A DNA stretch of 64,000 nt, from positions 5,040,265 to 5,104,264 of the forward strand of contig NC_035161.2 in the NCBI RefSeq assembly GCF_001659605.2, in the 5' to 3' direction. This document shows positions 50,379 through 64,000 of the stretch, in pieces. The stretch is from Manihot esculenta (lineage: Eukaryota; Streptophyta; Magnoliopsida; Malpighiales; Euphorbiaceae). Both the position numbers and the translations under genes were made by a program. The notes below the pieces were generated by a model. That model was not told the origin of the DNA, searched no databases, and saw nothing but the letters and a program-made list of their open reading frames with translations. The stretch's first letter is position 1. Every line of letters starts with the position of its first letter.

Positions 50379-50885
50379 TGATGACCGCTGGATTTCCCTA
50401 CCCCCAATCCTGGGCCTAGATTATGGCCACGGCTCATGAAAGGAAGGCCCGCACGCCCTCTCAAAACAAGCCTAGACCATCAGACCCCTGAGGCCGGACT
50501 CCACCAGATTCTTCCTCATCGAGATCGGCCCAGCCCGTATAACCTTCCAATGGATTCCTTCTCCTCCTGGGTTCAGCGTCCAACCCAGCTCTCGGCCCAG
50601 CCCAGAATCCAGAACGAGACTCGTCATACAGCCTGGCAGATCCACTCGAGCGTACGCACGGGGGAGAATCAGAGGCTGTTATGCATGGAGCAGGCACCTG
50701 ATATCCTCGTACGCCCATATCTGTATGGCAGAGACGCGTGGCCCAATCATGGGAGAGCCGTTATACGTCACCAGCAAGCAGAAAGAAAGGATAAAAGGGA
50801 TACCCCTCTAGAGAGATAAGCCAAGCTTTATTCTTCAATACCAAAACCCTTGTAAAACCCTATTCTATTGGATCTCAGAATATCA
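50379..50885 (+). repeat. 3' LTR, 507 bp
   Basis: TGATGACCGCTGG ... AGAATATCA. It is identical to the 5' LTR except for 11 substitutions (ten transitions, one G/C). Confidence 0.95.
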
Positions 50886-50890
50886 AATAT
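50886..50890. repeat. Target site duplication, right (AATAT)
   Basis: An exact repeat of 37232-37236, immediately after the 3' LTR. Confidence 0.9.
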
Positions 50891-51674
50891 ATTATACAAT
50901 GTTATAACTATAGAAAAATTATATAAAAAACAAATTATAAATATTATAACGAATATAAATAATACACATATTAAAAAAGCTAATTAAATGTAAAAAATAA
51001 TAAAATATTTTTCATAATAAAAAATAATTTAATAAAATATATAATCCGTACATTATTTGACCGATTAAATATTAAATAGTCAAGTGTTTATCATTAAAAT
51101 TTAGTATGGTATGAAAAAAAAAAAAAACGAAGATTAGACGGTAGCAAAAACAAAAAAGAAGTATTATCTTCACCAACCATTAGAAAAAACCTAGATTTTT
51201 CAGAACCTCAATTCCCTCAATTATTACATACAACCAAACACCTAGTATATATTATCACAGAATCTGTTACATGTCTTTCATCTGTGAAGCACTCAATCTC
51301 GAAGTTATCAATTTGAAATATTAGTTATAAACTAATAAGAAATCTAAGTACATATAAACTTTCATTGTTAAAGACAAAAATATAGATACACTATAGCTTG
51401 TACAAATTAAAAAAAGATTAAAATTATATAGGATAATTAGTATGTAAGTTATATTCAAAATATTATAATAAATAAAATTTTTATATAATAAGTTTTCTCT
51501 AAATTATACAATTTTTAAAGTGAAATTTTTTAAAAAATAAAATATAATGGATTTGGACATAGTCGGCCCAAAACAAGGCCCAATGGCCATGATCCAACCC
51601 ATTAGCCACACAAAACAGCGCCTCATAATATCCAAATAAATAAAAAATAAAATAATTATTTAATTTTTATAATA

Positions 51675-52155
51675 CCAAAAATTAGGTGTATCATTCCGTC
51701 GGTTCACTTTAAAATTAAATTGAATCGAATAAATTAAAAATTAAAATTTTAGTATTTATAAAAATCAAACCGAATCAATTTTGATCAGAAACAGAATCAA
51801 ATTGAATTAGTCTGATTCGGTTCGATTTGATTTGGTTTGATTGATTTTGATTTTTCATAAATTTTTTATTTTTATACTTTATTTTTACTATTTTAAAATT
51901 TAATTAAAATATTTTAATTTTAATATGATTTAATTTTTCTATATTATTAAAAAAAATATATTATTATCACCATTTGATTCAATTTAATTTTTTTAATTTT
52001 TTTTATCAAAATCAAATCGAACTGAAATAACCAAAATTTATGAAATTAAAAATTGAACTGAACTGAAATGAAGAAAAAAAAATGAACTAAAATTTTAAAT
52101 TAATTTAATTTGATCCATTTTTTCAGTTTGAACCGAAGAATACTGATTACTTGTA
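51675..52155. repeat. About 450-bp dispersed repeat, copy 3
   Basis: It runs parallel to 28395-28845: start cattccgtcggttcac, interior aaaccgaatcaattttgatc and aatatgatttaatttttcta, end aaccgaagaatactgattac. Divergence from copy 1 is considerable. Confidence 0.55.
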
Positions 52156-52460
52156 TGAAAAATTTTGTTAATTAATATATTAATTTTAAAAAATATATTT
52201 AAAATTTTAAATTTTTACTTAGTCTATAAATAAAAAAATTTAAAATATTTTTAATCAAGAAATTAATTAATTTATATTTTTATAAAATTATAAGATAAAT
52301 TAATAAAAAAATTTTATTTTTTATATTATAGAAATTAAATAAAAAATATTTAATAAACTTTTTAATATTTTTAATATATTTTTTAAAATTAAGAAATTAA
52401 TTAGTAAATTTTATTATATTATAGGGATTAAATTGTAAATTAATTCTAAATAAACATGTT

Positions 52461-52468
52461 AAACCCTA
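52461..52468 (+). promoter_or_regulatory. Telo-box of NHP2
   Basis: AAACCCTA lies 57 bp upstream of the NHP2 ATG. The telo-box is a well-known element of plant ribosomal-protein and ribosome-biogenesis genes, which fits the product. Confidence 0.6.
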
Positions 52469-52524
52469 GTCTCCAGTGACGAGCCCTTCTCTGCATTACA
52501 CACAGAGAGCTTGGGAGAGGAGAT

Positions 52525-54802
52525 ATGGGAAGTGATAGTGAAACAGAGAGGTCGCAGAAGCAGGAGAAGGACAAGAAGAAAATACTGGCTCTTTCTCCTA
52601 TCGCCAAACATCTTGCTGGTAAAAAGCTCTGCAAAAGAACCCTCAAATTAGTTCGCAGAGGTATGTTGATTTACATTTATCCATCGAAACTTTTATCATC
52701 CTTGTTTTGGTGAAAGAAAATAACGGTTGATTTTTTTGTTTTTCATATTCCCATGCTTTGATTGATTGGAAACTGGTGAATATAAGAAATTGAAACTTCA
52801 ATTGCCATCTCTTAGCTGATTTTGTTTCTCTCTTCCTAGTCTCGTACTGGGGTAGTTTTATCTAGGGTTTGAATGGTTCTAGATTTCAATCATATCACAT
52901 TTTCCAGATTTGAATCCAAGATGGATATTTCTTTTATTCTTACGTTTATTAGAATTCATAATGGTGTGCTTATGGTAATGGCTCTGATCAAATAAAAGAA
53001 TTTATACATAAAAAAATCTTTAAATAGAATTGAAGGAAAATAGATGTGATTTTTTTTATGAAAGCTTTTTGCTAGTTTTTGGCGCAGTTGATAAATTTGA
53101 CTGATTTGTGCTATGGCTGACGATTTTATTATCTTCTTGTTCTTCCAGCTGCTGAACACAAATGTTTGAAGAGAGGAGTAAAAGAAGTGGTTAAAAGTAT
53201 TCGGCGTGGTCATAAAGGGTCAGTTGTCTTTACGTCATGGGATTTTGAAGCAATCCTGTCATCTCTTGTTATTGTTTTTTGTTTCTTCATGTTATTAAAC
53301 AGATAGCACTGTGGATTATTTTCTGTCTTTTTCTTTACTTTTTTTTTTTTAATAATGTTTCTAGAATCCTTGGTGAAGTTAATGGCATTTATTTCTCAAA
53401 ATAAGGGGAAAAAAAGTTTAGCTGCATTATGTTAACAGTAGAGTCAGATATTTTGAGGTCTAGAATTTGTCAGTTGGTGCAATATCTTCAAATAATTTTC
53501 TCAGCCATTGGCAAAGTTCATCGTGTGAAATTTTTCTGCGTCATTTGTGGTTTTGTTCTTGATCACATTTATGATAATGCTAAACTGGTTATGTAATTTT
53601 CTCACTTTCACTCCTTAAGTAAACTTTATGTGGTTGTTCATAGTTTGGTGATCTTGTGCCCTTGTTTTTGGGGGGGTCTTTCTTGATATTTTACTTGTAT
53701 TGTAGAGGTCTATTGATCATGTGGGGGTGCATTTTGTTAAATACATTTTTTTAATGCATCAATAATTGGATTGCTGTCAGAGCCGAACAATTATGAAATT
53801 CTGCTGCTAATGAATTGATTACTTTGAGTATCTTTCTCATAATTTCTTGAAAAACTACTTGTTCAGGTGTAATTTACATATTTAATTGGTTTATGGCTTT
53901 GTGCACCATGTAGCTTGATGTTTAAAGATCAAGGCCTGAAATTGCTTTTAGAATCTTGAGATGGATTGTGTTTTTTTTTTATCTGTTTCAGGTTATGTGT
54001 CATAGCGGGGAACATATCTCCCATAGATGTAATCACCCATGTCCCGATCTTGTGCGAGGAGGCTGATATACCCTATATATATGTTCCATCAAAAGAAGTG
54101 AGTTTTTGCCCTTTTTTTTTATGGCACTGCATGCCACTTGTTCTTTCTCCTTATATCAAGAATGATGGTGTGGTTTTATTTGTATAAAATTTCAATTTTT
54201 ATTTTTCTACTTGTCACTTTTAGGAAGTGCCTTTTGTTTTATAACAGCTCGTGAACATAAAACAAGACCTAAGCTTTCATCAGTAAATAAGAGGATAAAA
54301 ATAGCTTATTAGTTATCCATGCCAACAAATTTGTTCTGAAGGTGTGGTGAGAAAAACGCCTGAACAGTCTTGTGGTTGCATATGCCTTTAATGCCTTGCA
54401 CGATCCGAAATACCTCAAGGCCTCAATAGCTTGATGAGTTTGAAGTTTCAACATCATGGGAACATTTCTTGACATTCTTGACATGTGATGGTGGATATCT
54501 TAATGCATTAAGATTGCTGAAATGAGTTATTGAATATTTTGGTTGCTGCCTAATCTCGGCTTATTTATTTTCTGTTACATTACATCTCCAAGTTTATGCT
54601 TTGCTGACATTTATCGCTTCATGTTAATTTGCCATTTCAGGATCTTGCAAATGCAGGAGCCACCAAGAGACCTACATGTTGTGTTCTGGTGTTAACCAAG
54701 CCTACTAAGGGAGAACTAGCCCAGGAGGAACAAGAGAAACTAAAGGCAGAGCTTTCTCAGGTTGCAGCTGATGTGTCTGAACTTACCTCTTCTCTTTTCT
54801 AG
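52525..54802 (+). CDS. NHP2: H/ACA ribonucleoprotein subunit NHP2
   Basis: Four exons: 52525-52660, 53149-53218, 53992-54097, 54641-54802, all GT-AG, giving 157 aa, about the usual NHP2 length. NHP2 is an L7Ae-family RNA-binding protein of the nucleolar H/ACA particle that, with dyskerin, NOP10 and GAR1, makes pseudouridine in rRNA and snRNA. A lysine-rich N-terminus (QKQEKDKKK) is followed by LSPIAKHLAGKKLCKRTLKL and the L7Ae core: RGVKEVVKSIRRGHKGLCVIAGN, SPIDVITHVPILCEE and IPYIYVPSKEDLANAGATKRP. The C-terminus is an acidic helix. The start is fixed by the conserved length of the tail before the core. No defects are seen. A telo-box lies at 52461. Confidence 0.95.
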
Positions 54803-55261
54803 TGGACAAAGTGACAGTTATTGTAGTTTCAGCTGATGTAATATGTAGTTATGAGTGTGATTTTTGTTCCGGTTGGATAATGAACCAAAACATTTTTTTT
54901 TAATCAATTATAATTGTAGTTGAGTTGTAATAGTTGCTCCAATTTTATTTTGCAATCTTTGAATTAACCATTAAATTTAATTTTTCATTCATAGGTTAAT
55001 GTTTGTTTTGCAAAAATAACTTATATGTATGTTTAAAATATTTTAAAATAACTTTAAAGTATCTGAAAATTATCAATTTTACCTTGTACATCTTCCTCCT
55101 CGTGCTCAAAGATCTCTCAGCACTTGGATCTCAAACTTTAAAGTATTTTTTGTTTTTTTATTGGAATTACTTTCAACATTTGTTTTATTTATGTGTTAAT
55201 TTGATTGCCAATTTCACCGTTTAATATTTATTTGTTTCAAACCCAATTTCAACGTTTATTA
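54803..55261. other. Spacer after NHP2
   Basis: This holds the NHP2 3' UTR and A/T-rich DNA up to the truncated 3' end of the RPI pseudogene. Nothing else was recognised. Confidence 0.6.
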
Positions 55262-55790
55262 TTATTTCAATGTGAATTTCCAACAGAAAGGCACAATTTC
55301 AACTGGCATTGCTCCAGTATGAGGTACCAATTTGGACTCGTCTACAATAACTATAAACTTCTTGCATGCACTTTCAATCATTTGCTCTGTGAGTAATGAC
55401 CCACCTTGACCCTTGACCAAATTGAGATCCGCGTCCACTTCATCGGCACCATCAATAGCGAAATCGACGATGGGGTGAGAATCAAGATCAGACAAAGGAA
55501 TGCCCAGAGATAAAGCTTGTTGGTGGGTCTTTTTGGAAGTGGGTATGCCAATAATGTTGTTCAATTTGCCTTGGCGTAAGAGATCAGCCATAAGGTCAAC
55601 TGCGTGTTTGGCAGTGGAGCCAGTGCCGAGGCCACTAACCATGTCAGACTGGACAAACTTGACGGCTTTGTAAGATCTTTTTGAGCTCGTCTTGGGTGAG
55701 GACTATTTGGGGTGGTGAGGAGAGAGGAGACAAAGGGCCTCCCTCCATGGACAGCTCTGATCCAAGAAGAGGAGGACAAGGGATAGCCAT
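55262..55790 (-). pseudogene. Ribose-5-phosphate isomerase pseudogene, frameshifted and 3'-truncated
   Basis: On the minus strand from ATG 55790 (MAIPCPPLLGSELSM) the frame reads to DELKKI. It then needs a one-base shift near 55675 to continue as AVKFVQSDMVSGLGTGSTA. After that it stays open through DFAIDGADEVDADLNLVKGQ and VPHTGAMPVEIVPF to a stop at 55262. RpiA converts ribose-5-phosphate to ribulose-5-phosphate in the pentose phosphate and Calvin cycles; GLGTGST, DGADEVD and KGQGG are its signature loops. The copy covers only about 175 of the usual 270-odd residues and loses the C-terminal domain, so it should be inactive. There are no introns, but plant RPI genes of this type are naturally intronless, so a retrocopy cannot be told from a DNA duplicate. 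Confidence 0.85.
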
Positions 55791-56304
55791 TTTCTTTCCT
55801 CTGAAACAAACAAATAATAAACATTCAAAATGGGTATTTTGATTTTCAAAGCAATTTGTTTTAATTTTCAAATAATAGATAAACAATGATAAAAAATAAT
55901 ATAAAATATTTTATTAAAAAATTTTATTAAAATTTTCAAATAATCTCTTTTTTATATTTTGAATATTTTATTAAAATTTTTACATATAAATTTATTAATA
56001 TATTTTTTAAATTAAAATTTAGTGATAAAAAATAAAATATTTTATTAAAAATATAAAAAATATTTTATATAAAAAATATTTTTTCCAAACTCAAAAACAT
56101 TTTGAATTAATTCTAAGTTATTCATAACTCATTTTAAAATTTTACTTGATTCGGTTTATTCTAAAAGACAAGAGAGTCCTTCAAAAGAAAAAGAGATATA
56201 CAAATTCACTACAAATAAAAAAGAATTGCAACATGATATTGTGGGAATAAAATTATTATAAAAAATAAATAAAAAGATTTAAAAGGTGTAATATAATATT
56301 GAAA

Positions 56305-56649
56305 AAATTATTATTTAATTTTTATAATATAAAAAATTAATTAATTCATTAATTTTAAAAATATATTAATATATTTCTAATATTTTAAAAAAATTTATTA
56401 ATTAATATCTTGTTAAATATTATTAAAAAATTTAAAATATTTCTATATAAAAGAATTAACTAATAAAATTTTAAAAATATAAAAAATTAATTAATAAATT
56501 TTTTAAAATTATGAAAATTAAATAATAAAATTAATAAAAAACTAATTAATAAATTTTTTAAAACGTTAAAATATTTTAATATATATTTTAAAATTAAAAA
56601 ATTAATTAATGAGTTTTTTTATATTATAATACCTAAATGATAATTTTCC
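56305..56649. mobile_element. A/T-rich MITE in the agmatine deiminase promoter
   Basis: The left end GAAAAAATTATTATTTAA pairs with the complement of the right end, GGAAAATTATCATTTAGG; similarity goes on into tataata on both sides. It is 345 bp, A/T-rich, non-coding, and of the same family as 32306-32682. No clear target duplication is seen. Confidence 0.5.
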
Positions 56650-56660
56650 CAGCGAAGCAG

Positions 56661-56666
56661 CACGTG
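56661..56666. promoter_or_regulatory. G-box CACGTG
   Basis: The palindromic bZIP/bHLH site CACGTG lies 97 bp upstream of the agmatine deiminase start codon and 11 bp after the MITE end. G-boxes often mediate light, ABA or stress responses; use here is unproven. Confidence 0.5.
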
Positions 56667-56696
56667 CACAAAGTTTGTTCCCCTTCGGGATTTTAA

Positions 56697-63361
<6,665 letters not shown>

Positions 63362-64000
63362 GTAGTATTGTCTAGAGCTGTGAAATGCATACTGATGGCT
63401 TGAAATATGTACACCAGCTGCTCCATTTGGGCTTAATGGCAGAGATATTAATAATCATGAGAAATCAACTTTGTATTTTATCAATTTTATTGTTTTCTTG
63501 GACCAATCTTACTGTAACCTTAAGGGAAAATAAAAAATAAAAAATAAAAACTCGAGACTTTGTCCAGGGTTATTATTATGTGTCTTATGTTATTAAAAAT
63601 TATTTTTTATATTAATATTTATACTGTTTCATTACAATTTTTTTATATACAATTAGTTTCACCTGTAGTTCGACTTGAAATCTCACAATCATAGATGACT
63701 TTAGTATCTTGTTTGCTTGTCGAGTGTTTCCTCGGCCCTTGCTCGAAAGTCGACATATTTGTTATACTCCATTGTTGTTGTTGAGATCATGGTTATTAGA
63801 TGCAGATTTGGTCATGCAGAGATTGAGAAGATTCTGACTCAGTGAAAATGGGTATTGTAGAGAATAAGAAGTTTCCATTCATGCATGGATGTTTTACGAG
63901 TGGCCAAGTAGGGGAGAGAATTCATTAGTTGAAACCGATTAATCCAACAGAATAGGATAGTTTTATTTTGGTTTTTTAAATCAGTTACTCAATTGTAAAC
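63362..64000. other. AIH 3' UTR and downstream DNA
   Basis: AATAAA-type signals cluster near 63530-63550. After that there is no recognisable gene up to the window end. Confidence 0.6.

Larger units (their letters stand above)
37237..50885 (+). mobile_element. Complete Ty3/gypsy Tat-lineage LTR retrotransposon, 13.6 kb
   Basis: Order: 5' LTR, primer site, gag-pol in one frame, 75-bp tandem array, antisense gene region, LTR-like remnant, second antisense region, polypurine tract, 3' LTR. A 5-bp target duplication flanks it. Assignment to the Tat lineage rests on the extra archaeal-like RNase H after the RT-RNase H, the absence of a chromodomain after integrase, and the antisense ORF between pol and the 3' LTR, all known Tat traits. 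The LTRs differ at 11 of 507 sites (2.2%), ten of them transitions. At a commonly used rate of 1.3e-8 per site per year that is roughly 0.8 million years. gag-pol has two in-frame stops, so this copy is not autonomous. The element is much GC-richer than the surrounding DNA. Confidence 0.95.
50891..52524. other. Intergenic DNA between the retrotransposon and NHP2
   Basis: A/T-rich, with a copy of the 450-bp dispersed repeat at 51675-52155 and eroded MITE sequence at 52155-52445. The last 80 bp are the NHP2 leader. No gene was recognised. Confidence 0.6.

Noticed and set aside
48284..50885. A separate solo or nested LTR retrotransposon inside the Tat element
   Set aside because: Only the first 100-130 bp of an LTR-like sequence is recognisable at 48307, no second primer site or target duplication is seen, and the order repeats the host element's own 3' module. 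A duplication or recombination fits better.
54269..54484. 71-aa antisense frame and possible C/D snoRNA in NHP2 intron 3
   Set aside because: The frame has no recognisable domain. A TGATGA-like C box is present, but no correctly spaced D box or terminal stem could be seen.
55262..55790. Functional intron-containing RPI gene with the shift explained by splicing
   Set aside because: There is no splice-site pair around 55675 that would remove a short intron without losing conserved residues, and the C-terminal third is absent downstream.

Overview
The window is nuclear DNA of a flowering plant. The genes have short exons, GT-AG introns and plant-specific families (CPP1, plastid enolase with a transit peptide, plant cysteine oxidase, plant tetraspanins, strictosidine synthase-like). 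Intergenic DNA is very AT-rich and full of decayed transposons. The proteins read like a core eudicot; a Euphorbiaceae tree or shrub such as Manihot or Hevea is my guess, not shown by the sequence.

Layout, left to right: CPP1-like chaperone of POR (+, 2116-5899); two tandem tetraspanin genes (-, 7558-8555 and 9655-10554); plastid enolase ENO1 (+, 12772-15866), convergent with a plant cysteine oxidase (-, 16430-21086); kinetochore MIS12 (+, 23388-27337); two tandem strictosidine synthase-like genes (-, 29910-31649 and 34830-36062); a 13.6-kb Ty3/gypsy Tat-lineage LTR retrotransposon (37237-50885); NHP2, an H/ACA snoRNP protein (+, 52525-54802); a broken ribose-5-phosphate isomerase copy (-, 55262-55790); and agmatine deiminase (+, 56763-63361). 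Exon junctions were set by hand from splice sites and reading frame. All eight multi-exon models close in frame to lengths normal for their families.

The genes are not an operon or a pathway cluster. Two of the neighbourhoods are local duplications (tetraspanins, SSL genes). ENO1 and the oxygen-sensing cysteine oxidase end only 563 bp apart, tail to tail.

The accessory part is the Tat element. It has 507-bp LTRs differing at 11 sites, a perfect 5-bp target duplication (AATAT), a one-frame gag-pol with two in-frame stops, dual RNase H, a 75-bp tandem array, and a long antisense gene that appears to have contained two introns. Downstream of that antisense gene lies a second, diverged and shortened version of the same 3' module, preceded by an LTR-like remnant. 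The element therefore looks like a chimera or a duplication of its 3' end. Smaller finds are a GC-AG intron in ENO1, several MITEs with recognisable target duplications inside introns, a possible mini-Helitron, and fossils of gypsy and LINE elements.
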